The notes under the pieces were generated by a model. That model was not told the DNA's origin and made no database searches. It saw only the letters and a list, made by a program, of their open reading frames with translations. Of a stretch of DNA of 43,291 nt, positions 8,725 to 16,896 are shown in pieces (the first letter of the stretch is position 1; the number at the start of each line of letters is the position of its first letter). The translations under genes were made by a program, and so were the position numbers. The DNA comes from Marinobacter sp. (GTDB taxonomy: Bacteria > Pseudomonadota > Gammaproteobacteria > Pseudomonadales > Oleiphilaceae), in NCBI GenBank assembly GCA_018066865.1, contig JAGPVT010000138.1, positions 1 to 43,291 on the forward strand. The letters are read 5' to 3'.

Positions 8725-8800
8725 TGGTGGGTCGTGATGGATTCGAACCATCGACCAATTGGTTAAAAGCCAACTGCTCTACCAACTGAGCTAACGACCC
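8725..8800 (-). tRNA. tRNA-Lys (anticodon TTT), downstream copy
   Basis: The minus strand gives a complete 76-base tRNA including an encoded CCA. The acceptor GGGTCGT pairs with ACGACCC. The D arm GCTCAGTTGGTAGAGC, the anticodon loop CTTTTAA (anticodon TTT) closed by GTTGG/CCAAT, and the T loop TTCGAAT closed by GATGG/CCATC are all intact. It is identical to the copy at 8873-8948; an 80-base direct repeat (8721-8800 and 8869-8948) includes a few bases past the CCA. Confidence 0.97.
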
Positions 8801-8872
8801 GTAACTACTGATCAGTGCCTGGACCCTGATCGATTCCTGGGCGGCTCAGAAAATGCCCCGGAATATCGAATA

Positions 8873-8948
8873 TGGTGGGTCGTGATGGATTCGAACCATC
8901 GACCAATTGGTTAAAAGCCAACTGCTCTACCAACTGAGCTAACGACCC
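8873..8948 (-). tRNA. tRNA-Lys (anticodon TTT), promoter-proximal copy
   Basis: Identical in sequence to the copy at 8725-8800, with encoded CCA and TTT anticodon. The two genes are separated by 72 bases and probably form one transcript from the promoter at 8962-8989 to the terminator at 8658-8690. Tandem tRNA-Lys downstream of tol-pal is also the arrangement known from pseudomonads. Confidence 0.97.
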
Positions 8949-8961
8949 AAGCGAGGCGCAT

Positions 8962-8989
8962 ATAGTAATGATTTTTCTCCGTCGATCAA
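8962..8989 (-). promoter_or_regulatory. Promoter of the tRNA-Lys genes
   Basis: Minus-strand TTGATC (8984-8989) and TACTAT (8962-8967) are 16 bases apart, with the -10 box ending 13 bases before the mature tRNA 5' end. The stretch after the -10 box is GC-rich (TGCGCCTCGC), the type of discriminator found at stringently controlled stable-RNA promoters. It lies between the cpoB stop and the tRNA. Confidence 0.55.
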
Positions 8990-9034
8990 CCCTTTCGCGC
9001 CATGTTTTTTAATATTCTTTTAATTCCACGCACC

Positions 9035-9805
9035 TCAACCCTGACCTGAGCCCAGAAATTTCCTGGCCAGGCTGGCCGCTTCGCTTTTCGGGTAGTCATT
9101 TATAACCTGCTCCATCTGCCGACGAGCCTCGGTTTTCTTGTCCAGTCGATCCAGCGTCACGCCTAATTTGTAGACAGCATCCGGCGCTTTGCGATGATCT
9201 GCATAGCGAGTTGCGACAATCGAAAATGCCTGCCGGGCCTGTTCAAGCTGCGGCTTTACCAGGTACACCTCTCCCAGCCAATAGTAGGCATTCACCGTCA
9301 GGTCACCTTCGGGATACTTGTCGATAAATTCATAAATCCGGCTGATGGCCTCATCGTACTTTTTCTGGCTATGGATGAGATCCTGAATGGCCTGGTATGC
9401 CTTTCGCTCCTCAGCCTCAGGCTGACGATACTCGCGTATCTCTGCAGCGCCTTTATCCTGAGCACCAGCCTCTCCACCACTCTCAGCAGCCTGGGGTTGA
9501 GCTGAAACCCTCTCGGAAAGATCAAGGATACGTTGATCCAGATCGATGTAGCGGTCTCGCCCTTGATCTTGCAGGCGCTTTATGAGGTGTCGCTGCTCTT
9601 CGGTTTCCCCCTGAAGCCGCCGGACTTCACCCTGCAGCTGCTGGATCATGTAGAAGAGCTCAGACGTGGCCTGACTGGTATTGGCCTTGCGCTGGGCTTC
9701 CGAGGCATTGCTCTGGAATGCGGACGTAGATGATTGCGCCAGCGTTATTCCCGCCTGCCCCAAGGCAAGCGGGAAAACAACTGCCGCCATGAGCTGCTTT
9801 CTCAT
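9035..9805 (-). CDS. cpoB: Tol-Pal cell division coordinator CpoB (YbgF)
   Basis: CpoB is a periplasmic protein that links peptidoglycan synthesis to Tol-Pal constriction of the outer membrane. The 256-residue precursor has a signal peptide (MRKQLMAAVVFPLALGQAGI, cleavage near LAQ). A coiled-coil trimerisation helix spans about residues 40-95 (YMIQQLQGEVRRLQGETEEQ region). A C-terminal TPR block follows, with AYYWLGEVYLVKPQLEQA and APDAVYKLGVTLDRLDKK. It is the last protein gene of the tol-pal operon, 27 bases after pal. The queE/queC genes that follow cpoB in Pseudomonas are not present here; tRNA-Lys follows directly. Confidence 0.93.
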   Translation of the reverse strand: MRKQLMAAVVFPLALGQAGITLAQSSTSAFQSNASEAQRKANTSQATSELFYMIQQLQGEVRRLQGETEEQRHLIKRLQDQGRDRYIDLDQRILDLSERVSAQPQAAESGGEAGAQDKGAAEIREYRQPEAEERKAYQAIQDLIHSQKKYDEAISRIYEFIDKYPEGDLTVNAYYWLGEVYLVKPQLEQARQAFSIVATRYADHRKAPDAVYKLGVTLDRLDKKTEARRQMEQVINDYPKSEAASLARKFLGSGQG

Positions 9806-9832
9806 GGGGTTAACCTGATGTTGTGTGTGCGT

Positions 9833-10402
9833 TTACTGGAATACGAGCTCCACACGGCGATTCTGTGCCCAGGCACTCTCTGAAGAACCCATAACCGCCG
9901 GTTTCTCTTCACCATAGCTTACGGTTTCCATCTGGCCCCGTGAAGCGCCATTCACAATCAGGAATCGCTGAACGGCATTGGCACGACGTTCACCCAGAGC
10001 CAGGTTGTATTCCTTGGAGCCACGTTCATCACCGTGACCTTCAAGGCGCACTTTCTGGCCGGGATTGTTGGACAGATAACGGGCGTGAGCTACCAGCACG
10101 TCGCGAGCTTCTGGCTTGATTTCGGAGGTATCAAAATCAAAATAGAATGTGGTGATGTCGCGCAGAGCTTCCTGTTCAGCTTGTTGCTGAGCTTCCATCC
10201 GCTCTGACTCGGTCATTGAGGACGAAGAAATACCACCCTGGTCACCGCCACCATACACGGTAGAGCCGCCATCCTGATCAATAGGCGCAACGTCGGAGCC
10301 GTAGCCCCCTTCATCCATGTTTTCACCGGTGGTGCTACAGCCTGCAAACAGGCCTGCAGAGAACAATAGAGCAAGTACTTTGGTTTGAGCTGACAACTTC
10401 AT
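9833..10402 (-). CDS. pal: Peptidoglycan-associated lipoprotein Pal
   Basis: Pal is an outer-membrane lipoprotein that binds peptidoglycan and TolB. The 189-residue precursor has a lipoprotein signal with lipobox LFAGC (Cys 22), a flexible Gly/Ser-rich linker rich in acidic residues (about 23-65), and an OmpA-like domain. The peptidoglycan-binding signature is present: FDFDTSEIKPEARDVLVAHA, LEGHGDERGSKEYNLALGER and the conserved RRVEL near the end. It follows tolB after 64 bases and precedes cpoB, the canonical tol-pal order. Confidence 0.96.
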   Translation of the reverse strand: MKLSAQTKVLALLFSAGLFAGCSTTGENMDEGGYGSDVAPIDQDGGSTVYGGGDQGGISSSSMTESERMEAQQQAEQEALRDITTFYFDFDTSEIKPEARDVLVAHARYLSNNPGQKVRLEGHGDERGSKEYNLALGERRANAVQRFLIVNGASRGQMETVSYGEEKPAVMGSSESAWAQNRRVELVFQ

Positions 10403-10466
10403 GGTTTATTCCTTTCCGTTGATTAACTTCAACTGTGTTTCAGGTGAATGCTTGCGCAGTCACCGA

Positions 10467-11780
10467 CTACCGAACAATAGGCCCCCAGGCCGGGTCGCGA
10501 ACGTCACCTTCCGAGGCGGGAAGACTGTACGCGGCGCCGCCATCAGCGGAGATGACCGTCAGTACACTTTCACCACTTTGCTTGGTGGCATAAATCAACA
10601 TGCGGCCATTTGGCGATACGCTGGGGGACTCATCGGATTCTGTACGAGTGAGAACCGTTTCCTCATCGTTTTTAAGATTGGTGCGGGCGATGGTGAATGC
10701 CCGGTCACGCTGATGCACGTAATACACGTAATTACCGGAGGCATCCGGACGCGGCCTCGCATTGTAACGGCTGCCAAACGTAATCCGACGCGGCTCGGCG
10801 CCCGGTTTTGCCATGTAATAAATCTGCGGACCACCTGAGCGATCCGAGGTGAAAAAGATTCCTTCACCTGAACTGTCCCAGGTGGCTTCGGTATCTATTG
10901 CCCAGTGATTGGTGAGCTTTGTCACTTTGCGGGACTGAAGGTTCATTTGATAGATTTCGGCGTTACCATCTTTCGACAGGGTCATCAGCAGGGATTGTCC
11001 GTCTGCCGACCAAGCTGGTGCTGAGTTCAAACCCGGGAAATCCGCCACTTTTTTGCGCTCACCGGAGCCTAGCTCATGAACAAAAATGACGGGCTTGCTC
11101 GTTTCAAACGAGACATACGCCAGTTTTTTTCCGTCCGGTGACCAGGCCGGTGACAGGATTGGCTCTTTGCTCTCCAAGCGGATTCGGGCGCGTTTTCCAT
11201 CAATATCACTTACCTGCAGCCTGTAACGGGCGTTACCATTAGCCCTGTCGAGCGTTACATACGCAAGCTTGGTCGAGAATGCGCCGGGAACCCCTGTGAT
11301 GGCTTCATACACTTTATCGCTAATGTGATGGGCCAGTGAGCGCATGTTTGAAGCCGGCGCTGCCGCTGTCTCACCCAGTATCCGCTCTTCACGGTTAACG
11401 TCGAACAGCTCGTAGCGGGCCTCTACCCGGTCGCCGTTGCGGGTGAGTTCGCCTACCAGCACGTACCGCTGGCCAAGCAGGCGCCAGTCGCGGAAATACA
11501 CATCAGCCCGTTTTGACGGAAGGCTCAGCATTTTCTGAGGCGGCAAAGGGCGAAATTCGCCACTCATCGCCAGGTCGGCCTGCACAATGCTGCTGACCTT
11601 ATCGCCTGCTGGCATGCTGCCGTTTTCTGCAAACGGCACCACCGATACCGGAATAGCGGAATCGGCACCTTCGGTCACCCGGATTAACAGTTCTGCCTGG
11701 GCGCTGGTGGCTACCAGAAGCATCAGGGCAACCGCTGGAAAAAGGGCCTGTAATGGTCTGAATGAAATTTTACGCATCAT
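10467..11780 (-). CDS. tolB: Tol-Pal system beta-propeller protein TolB
   Basis: TolB is the periplasmic partner of Pal and TolA. The 437-residue precursor begins with a signal peptide (hydrophobic ALFPAVALMLLVATSAQA). An N-terminal alpha/beta domain follows, then a six-bladed propeller with repeated blades of the type SPAWSPDGKKLAYVSFE, SAPAWSADGQSLLMTLSKDG, EATWDSSGEGIFFTSDRSGG and SPSVSPNGRMLIYATKQSG. Length is normal. It lies 16 bases downstream of tolA. Confidence 0.96.
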   Translation of the reverse strand: MMRKISFRPLQALFPAVALMLLVATSAQAELLIRVTEGADSAIPVSVVPFAENGSMPAGDKVSSIVQADLAMSGEFRPLPPQKMLSLPSKRADVYFRDWRLLGQRYVLVGELTRNGDRVEARYELFDVNREERILGETAAAPASNMRSLAHHISDKVYEAITGVPGAFSTKLAYVTLDRANGNARYRLQVSDIDGKRARIRLESKEPILSPAWSPDGKKLAYVSFETSKPVIFVHELGSGERKKVADFPGLNSAPAWSADGQSLLMTLSKDGNAEIYQMNLQSRKVTKLTNHWAIDTEATWDSSGEGIFFTSDRSGGPQIYYMAKPGAEPRRITFGSRYNARPRPDASGNYVYYVHQRDRAFTIARTNLKNDEETVLTRTESDESPSVSPNGRMLIYATKQSGESVLTVISADGGAAYSLPASEGDVRDPAWGPIVR

Positions 11781-11796
11781 GGTGTTACCCGCTTCC

Positions 11797-12840
11797 TTAT
11801 CTCAATCTTCGAGGATTGAATTCGATCGTGAACTGGCGGAAATAGGTTTCAAACGTATCCCGCTCACTTGGCACCGGGTACCGATTCAAAGACTTTACTG
11901 CCTGCAACGCGGAGTTATCAAACGCTGTATTCCCGCTGGGGGCAACAAGCCTTACGCCCGCAAGCTCGCCAGTTGGCAGCAACGTAATCTGCAGTCGCGC
12001 TGTCATTTCCTCTGTTGCCGATGAAGGCGGGTACCATGCCTGACTGAGCCGCTCACGGATCAGTGCCTGATATTTCTGGCTCTCCGACAGCATCTGCGTT
12101 TCTCTGGCCCTGGCAGCGGCGGCCTGTTCTTGACGCCGCGCTTCATCCGCGCGTGCTTTTCTGGCTTGTTCAGCCTGGGCCTCAAGTTGCTGTTCCTGAA
12201 GGCGCCGCTCAGCATCAAGCCGCTTGCGCTCAGCTTCCTGTCGTGCCTGTTCCTCTTTTTTCTTACGCTCGGCTTCTTCCCGCTTGCGCTGCTCTTCCTT
12301 ACGCTGCTTTTCTTCTTCAGCCTTGCGCTTTGCCTCATGCTGACGCTGTTTCTCGGCTTCAGCTTCCGCCTTGCGGCGCTCTCGTTCTTTCGCCTCAGCT
12401 TCCGCTTTCTGACGCGCCGCTTCCGCTTCACGGGTCTTTTGAGCTTTAAGCTCTTCGGCCTTAGCCTGTTCGCGTTTGCGGATGTCTTCTTCGGCTATAC
12501 GCTTGGCGTCTTCGCGCTTCTTTTGCTCCGCGGCCTTGCGTGCCTCTTCTTCTTTCAGGCGCTTTTGAATTTCCGCCTGCTTTTGTTTCTCAAGCTCTTT
12601 TTGCTCCCGCTCTTTATCCGGCTGCTCTACCGGCTCAACAATCGGGCTCGGCTCCGGCTTCTGTTGGGTAATAAGGCGAGCGGAAATGCTGCTGGGAGGT
12701 GGCTCCTGGATAGGAGAAGACCACGACCAGCCAGCAAGAGCGACGCCTGCAATAAGCAGATGCAAAGCAACCGACAGCGCGACTGGCGATTTCCAGGGCG
12801 GCACCCCGGTGCTGCTGAATTCCCGTTGCTGACCTATCAA
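11797..12840 (-). CDS. tolA: Cell envelope integrity protein TolA
   Basis: TolA spans the periplasm from its TolQR-bound membrane anchor to the outer membrane. The 347-residue protein has one N-terminal transmembrane helix (VALSVALHLLIAGVALAGW, with the His typical of TolA/TonB anchors). A long Lys/Glu/Ala/Arg-rich helix runs from about residue 75 to 260. The compact C-terminal domain starts near YQALIRERLSQAWYPP. The start is a TTG at 12840, supported by an AGGTGGA site seven bases upstream; no ATG fits. The charged repeat creates long spurious open frames on both strands. Confidence 0.93.
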   Translation of the reverse strand: MIGQQREFSSTGVPPWKSPVALSVALHLLIAGVALAGWSWSSPIQEPPPSSISARLITQQKPEPSPIVEPVEQPDKEREQKELEKQKQAEIQKRLKEEEARKAAEQKKREDAKRIAEEDIRKREQAKAEELKAQKTREAEAARQKAEAEAKERERRKAEAEAEKQRQHEAKRKAEEEKQRKEEQRKREEAERKKKEEQARQEAERKRLDAERRLQEQQLEAQAEQARKARADEARRQEQAAAARARETQMLSESQKYQALIRERLSQAWYPPSSATEEMTARLQITLLPTGELAGVRLVAPSGNTAFDNSALQAVKSLNRYPVPSERDTFETYFRQFTIEFNPRRLR

Positions 12841-12862
12841 GACAATTCCACCTGCACTGATC

Positions 12863-13309
12863 TCACGTTTCGTCCGGGGCCGAATCGGTAATCAGCCCAA
12901 TGCTGGTTGCCCCCGCACCCTGGAGAGTGGACATCAAACGAACCACAGTGCCGTAATCCACATTCTCATCACCGCGCACAAGTATGTCGCTGGATGTTCT
13001 CTGAGACAGGATCTTGGCCACTTGTTCACGGACTTCCGAGAGCGGCATGGGGTCACTGCCCTTGTCGCCGACTTCAACGTAATAGGCGCCGTTGGCATCC
13101 ACAGATACGATGATGGATTCCACATTCTTATCTGCCTGAATCGGGTCAGATGTAGTCTCCGGGAGATCGACTTTCACGCCCTGAACAAGCATCGGCGCCG
13201 TGACCATGAAAATAATCAACAGCACCAGCATCACGTCGATGTATGGAACGACATTGATTTCCGACATCGGCTTCTTCCGATTTTCGGGCATCATCCCCAT
13301 ACCTTTCAT
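12863..13309 (-). CDS. tolR: Tol-Pal proton-channel subunit TolR
   Basis: A 148-residue ExbD/TolR-family protein: a short cytoplasmic N-terminus, one transmembrane helix (VPYIDVMLVLLIIFMVTAPML) containing the essential proton-relay aspartate in YIDVML, and a periplasmic domain (DILVRGDENVDYGTVVRLMS). With TolQ it forms the proton-driven motor that energises TolA. GGAG nine bases before the ATG supports the start, though in-frame ATGs at codons 4, 6 and 7 are possible. Confidence 0.95.
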   Translation of the reverse strand: MKGMGMMPENRKKPMSEINVVPYIDVMLVLLIIFMVTAPMLVQGVKVDLPETTSDPIQADKNVESIIVSVDANGAYYVEVGDKGSDPMPLSEVREQVAKILSQRTSSDILVRGDENVDYGTVVRLMSTLQGAGATSIGLITDSAPDET

Positions 13310-13355
13310 AGCGCTGTACTCCGGCTGTTAACGGTTAGCATTATTGCTCTCGTCA

Positions 13356-14045
13356 CTACGATGCGCCCTTGTCGCCACTGTGAACACGACGATGCAGAAT
13401 ACTGGAAAACTCGTCGGCAAAGGTTTCGTAGTTCTTCAGAAGCGCATCCGACTTGGTCGAGAAGCGGTTATAGGCAATGACCGCAGGAATCGCTGCAAAC
13501 AGGCCCATGGCGGTTGCAATCAGAGCTTCTGAAATACCTGGAGCCACCGTAGCCAGCGTAGCCTGCTGAACCTGCGCCAGACCACGAAACGAATTCATGA
13601 TGCCCCAAACGGTACCGAACAAGCCGACATAAGGACTGGTTGAGCCCACTGTGGCAAGGAACGGCAGATGGGCCTCAAGGCGTTCCTGCTCGCGGGAGAA
13701 CGCAACCCGCATGGCTCGCTGGGTTCCCTCCATAACAGCATCGGCGTCGCGGCTTTGCTGGCGCAGCCGGGAAAACTCTTTGAAGCCAGCCCGAAATAAC
13801 GACTCCAAACCAGAGAAGGGTGTGGGCTCAGCGTTCACTTCGCGGTAGAGCTGCCCCAAATCCATGCCGGACCAGAAACGCTCTTCAAACGCGAGCTGCG
13901 CCTGCCGGGCTTTACGAAACACCTGAAAGCGCTGAAAGATGAGTGCCCATGACACCACCGATGCGGCTGCAAGCAACAACATCACCAGCTGCACCAACAC
14001 ACCGGCATTTGAAATCAGACTCCAGACTGACAATTCCGAATCCAC
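13356..14045 (-). CDS. tolQ: Tol-Pal proton-channel subunit TolQ
   Basis: A 229-residue ExbB/TolQ/MotA-family inner-membrane protein with three transmembrane helices: residues about 14-36, and the pair starting near LATVGSTSPYVGLFGTVWGIM and ALIATAMGLFAAIPAVIAY. It builds the pentameric channel of the Tol motor around TolR. The start is GTG at 14045 with AGGAG six bases upstream. ybgC ends three bases before, tolR follows after 46 bases. Confidence 0.95.
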   Translation of the reverse strand: MDSELSVWSLISNAGVLVQLVMLLLAAASVVSWALIFQRFQVFRKARQAQLAFEERFWSGMDLGQLYREVNAEPTPFSGLESLFRAGFKEFSRLRQQSRDADAVMEGTQRAMRVAFSREQERLEAHLPFLATVGSTSPYVGLFGTVWGIMNSFRGLAQVQQATLATVAPGISEALIATAMGLFAAIPAVIAYNRFSTKSDALLKNYETFADEFSSILHRRVHSGDKGAS

Positions 14046-14048
14046 CGC

Positions 14049-14510
14049 TTACTCCTGGCTTATGTCGTGTTTTGTTTCGTTTGATAGTGTGGCCTGCTCA
14101 AGCAAACCCCGCATATTATCCGGTAAACGCATTGGCCGACCGCTGTCGAGCGCTATGCACGCAACTTTTACATCGGCCTCGCACAACTGCTTCTGATCCC
14201 GCACCCGCACAACCCGTTGCCTGAATTCCATCCAGACCCGGCCAAACGCCACAGGTTCTGCCGTTACGACAAGCTCATCATCGAGCTTGGCCGGCGCTGC
14301 ATAATGAATTGACAGGCGCTGTACAACATAACTTATGTTATCAGCCAACCCCGCCCTGAGCCCCACTCCGCAGCTGCGAACCCACTCTGTGCGGGCGCGT
14401 TCCATGTAGTGCAGGTAGCGGGCATGAAAAACAATGCCGCCGGCGTCTGTATCTTCTATATAAACCCGGATTGGCCAGCCAAACGTTGCTGCCGCTTCGC
14501 CGTCACTCAA
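14049..14510 (-). CDS. ybgC: Tol-Pal-associated acyl-CoA thioesterase YbgC
   Basis: A 153-residue hot-dog fold 4-hydroxybenzoyl-CoA thioesterase-family enzyme that hydrolyses acyl-CoA or acyl-ACP; it is regularly the first gene of the tol-pal operon, where its exact role is unclear. The catalytic motif [20 protein letters not shown] contains the conserved Asp, Tyr/His positions. The start is TTG at 14510 with a strong AAGGAGG site before it. The gene overlaps the ruvB stop by eight bases, tying the ruv and tol-pal genes into one transcription unit. Confidence 0.94.
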   Translation of the reverse strand: MSDGEAAATFGWPIRVYIEDTDAGGIVFHARYLHYMERARTEWVRSCGVGLRAGLADNISYVVQRLSIHYAAPAKLDDELVVTAEPVAFGRVWMEFRQRVVRVRDQKQLCEADVKVACIALDSGRPMRLPDNMRGLLEQATLSNETKHDISQE

Positions 14511-15534
14511 AGGGGCCTCCTTCCGAGCCTGAGCTCTCCCTTACGATACCAAAGTGCTGATAAGCGTGAGATGTGACCATACGACCACGGGGTGTGCGCA
14601 TTATGAAACCTTGCTGAATCAGAAAAGGTTCAAGCACATCTTCAATGGTGCCGCGTTCCTCACTGATTGCGGCTGCCAGGCTTTCAACACCCACAGGGCC
14701 GCCATCAAACTTTTCAATCATCGCCAGCAGCAACCGCCGGTCCATGTGGTCAAAGCCCTCGCTGTCGACCTTCAGCATGTTCAGAGCCTGGTCCGCAATG
14801 CCTGCGTTGATGTGTCCGTCGGCTCGCACTTCCGCATAGTCTCTCACGCGCCGCAAAAGGCGGTTGGCTATCCGGGGCGTTCCACGAGAGCGGCGCGCTA
14901 TCTCATAGGCGCCTTCTTCATCAATATCGACACCGGAAAGCCGTGCGGAGCGGACGATAATGTGGGTAAGATCCGCCGTATTATAGAATTCCAGACGCTG
15001 CACAATGCCGAAGCGATCCCGCAGTGGAGACGTCAGCAAGCCTGCCCGGGTGGTTGCCCCAACCAAAGTAAAGGGCGGCAGATCCAGCTTGATCGAGCGC
15101 GCTGCCGGCCCTTCGCCGATCATGATATCCAGCTGATAGTCTTCCATCGCCGGGTACAGTATTTCTTCTACTACGGCGCTGAGCCGGTGTATTTCATCAA
15201 TAAAGAGAACATCGTTCTCTTCAAGATTGGTGAGCATCGCAGCCAGATCACCAGCTTTTTCAAGAACCGGGCCGGAGGTGGTCTTTATCGCCACTCCCAT
15301 TTCATTGGCAATAATATTGGCCAGTGTGGTTTTGCCAAGCCCGGGTGGCCCGAAAATAAGAACATGATCCAGCGCTTCCCGGCGCCCTCTGGCAGCCGAG
15401 ATGAAGATATCCATCTGTTCCCGCACCGCAGGCTGCCCCACATACTCGGAGAGCAACGCGGGCCGGATAGCACGATCCTGAACCTCTTCGTTGTCACCGG
15501 CCCGGGCTGAGATCAGTCGGTCGGATTCAATCAT
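14503..15534 (-). CDS. ruvB: Holliday junction branch migration ATPase RuvB
   Basis: RuvB is the hexameric AAA+ motor that drives branch migration on RuvA-bound Holliday junctions. The 343-residue protein has Walker [12 protein letters not shown], Walker B DEIHRL, sensor-1 GATTRAG, the arginine finger region SPLRDRFG and the C-terminal winged helix ([13 protein letters not shown]). It follows ruvA after 139 bases, a longer gap than is usual, and has a weak ribosome site (ACGAG), so it may have its own promoter. Confidence 0.97.
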   Translation of the reverse strand: MIESDRLISARAGDNEEVQDRAIRPALLSEYVGQPAVREQMDIFISAARGRREALDHVLIFGPPGLGKTTLANIIANEMGVAIKTTSGPVLEKAGDLAAMLTNLEENDVLFIDEIHRLSAVVEEILYPAMEDYQLDIMIGEGPAARSIKLDLPPFTLVGATTRAGLLTSPLRDRFGIVQRLEFYNTADLTHIIVRSARLSGVDIDEEGAYEIARRSRGTPRIANRLLRRVRDYAEVRADGHINAGIADQALNMLKVDSEGFDHMDRRLLLAMIEKFDGGPVGVESLAAAISEERGTIEDVLEPFLIQQGFIMRTPRGRMVTSHAYQHFGIVRESSGSEGGPFE

Positions 15535-15673
15535 TTACTCGTCCGTATATCGGGAATCAATAGACTGCCACTTAAAATCAGAAGTGCACCAATTGTACAA
15601 ACAGCCCACTGCGTGTCACGTTACGCTCTCTACAGGTTTGGTGCTACATAAGCGACACATTAAAGTCACGTTA

Positions 15674-16303
15674 TCATGCCGGGATCATATTTCTCAGGGC
15701 CAGACGTATCAGGGCTTCACTGGACAGACCTTCTTCTGCCACTTTGGTGATCGCGCGAGCAGCTTCCTGCGGCTTATACCCGAGCGCTATGAGCGCTGCC
15801 TCAGCTTCGTCTGCAGGATTCTGCGCTGTGAACGACAACTCGGGCGTGCTGGTTGCGGACTCGGCTGTAGCTGACGACGCGGGTATAAACTGCCCTTCCA
15901 GCTGACTAATGCGGTCTGCCATTTCAATCAGCAGGCGCTCAGCGGTCTTCTTGCCAACCCCCGGAAGCTTTACCAGAGACTTGATATCACGCCCCTCCAC
16001 GCAGCGAATAAACTGCTGCGCATCCAGACCGGAGAGAATGCCGGCGGCCATCTTTGGGCCTACACCGTTCACTTTGATCAGTAACCGGAACAGATTGCGG
16101 TCAAGGCGTGAAACAAAGCCATAGAGACTCTGGATGTCTTCGCGAACCACAAAGTGTGTATGAAGTGTAACTTCCTGCCCGGGTTCAGGCAGATTAAAGA
16201 ACGTGGTGAAAGGGATATCGACTTCGTAACCCAGGCCGCCACATTCAACCAGCGCCTGCCCGGGTGTTTTTTCAACCAGAATACCTCGGATACGACCTAT
16301 CAA
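15674..16303 (-). CDS. ruvA: Holliday junction DNA-binding protein RuvA
   Basis: RuvA binds the four-way junction and loads RuvB. The 209-residue protein has the OB-fold start MIGRIRGILVEK, the acidic-pin region, the tandem helix-hairpin-helix DNA-binding motifs (VNGVGPKMAAGILSGL and LPGVGKKTAERLLIEM), a flexible linker and the C-terminal RuvB-binding domain (EAEAALIALGYKPQEAARAI). The start is TTG at 16303 with an AGGAGG site seven bases upstream. ruvC ends 30 bases before. Confidence 0.97.
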   Translation of the reverse strand: MIGRIRGILVEKTPGQALVECGGLGYEVDIPFTTFFNLPEPGQEVTLHTHFVVREDIQSLYGFVSRLDRNLFRLLIKVNGVGPKMAAGILSGLDAQQFIRCVEGRDIKSLVKLPGVGKKTAERLLIEMADRISQLEGQFIPASSATAESATSTPELSFTAQNPADEAEAALIALGYKPQEAARAITKVAEEGLSSEALIRLALRNMIPA

Positions 16304-16333
16304 GGGTTGCCTCCTGCCGCTCCACAGAGCAGT

Positions 16334-16861
16334 TTATTGTTGTCGCACGCGCCCGCTGCGCGCCTTACCCGTAACACCGGCTACCCTCAGAATACTTTGA
16401 TTCATATGCGCGTGGCACAGCGCGATTGCCAAAGCGTCGGCGGCGTCTGCCTGGGGTTTTCGGGAGAGTGACAGCAACACCTGAACCATGTGCTGTACCT
16501 GAGATTTGTCGGCACCGCCTTTACCTACCACAGCTTGCTTGACCTGCCGTGCGGAGTATTCATGCACGTCGAGGCCGCTGGTAGCTGCGCCAACAATAGC
16601 GGCACCCCGAGCCTGCCCAAGCTTGAGGGCAGAATCCGGGTTTCGCGCCATAAAAACCTGCTCAATAGCAAATTCCTGTGGCCGGTATTCGCCAATGAGG
16701 CTCACCAGGCTCTGGAAAATGATTCGCAGGCGCTCCGCCATGGGCTTTTCCCCCACGCGGATGCACCCGCTGTCGATATATTCTATGTGCCGGCCTTCGG
16801 CGCGGATAATACCGTAACCGGTGATCCTTGAGCCGGGGTCGACACCCAGAATAATCGCCAC
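16334..16861 (-). CDS. ruvC: Holliday junction endonuclease RuvC
   Basis: RuvC is the RNase H-fold resolvase that nicks Holliday junctions. The 175-residue protein shows the catalytic acidic residues in [13 protein letters not shown] (Asp 7), [13 protein letters not shown] (Glu) and the C-terminal [14 protein letters not shown] (two Asp). The start is GTG at 16861 with AAGGG seven bases upstream. It follows aspS by 35 bases; yebC, which lies between these genes in Pseudomonas and E. coli neighbourhoods, is absent. Confidence 0.97.
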   Translation of the reverse strand: MAIILGVDPGSRITGYGIIRAEGRHIEYIDSGCIRVGEKPMAERLRIIFQSLVSLIGEYRPQEFAIEQVFMARNPDSALKLGQARGAAIVGAATSGLDVHEYSARQVKQAVVGKGGADKSQVQHMVQVLLSLSRKPQADAADALAIALCHAHMNQSILRVAGVTGKARSGRVRQQ

Positions 16862-16896
16862 ATCAATGCCCTTTTATTGACCTGTTAGCGCCCTGT

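Noticed and set aside
12063..12891. Long open frames opposite tolA, including a 253-codon frame rich in Leu/Phe
   Set aside because: They are antisense reflections of the Lys/Glu/Ala-rich helix of TolA; no ribosome site or homology, and TolA is well supported.
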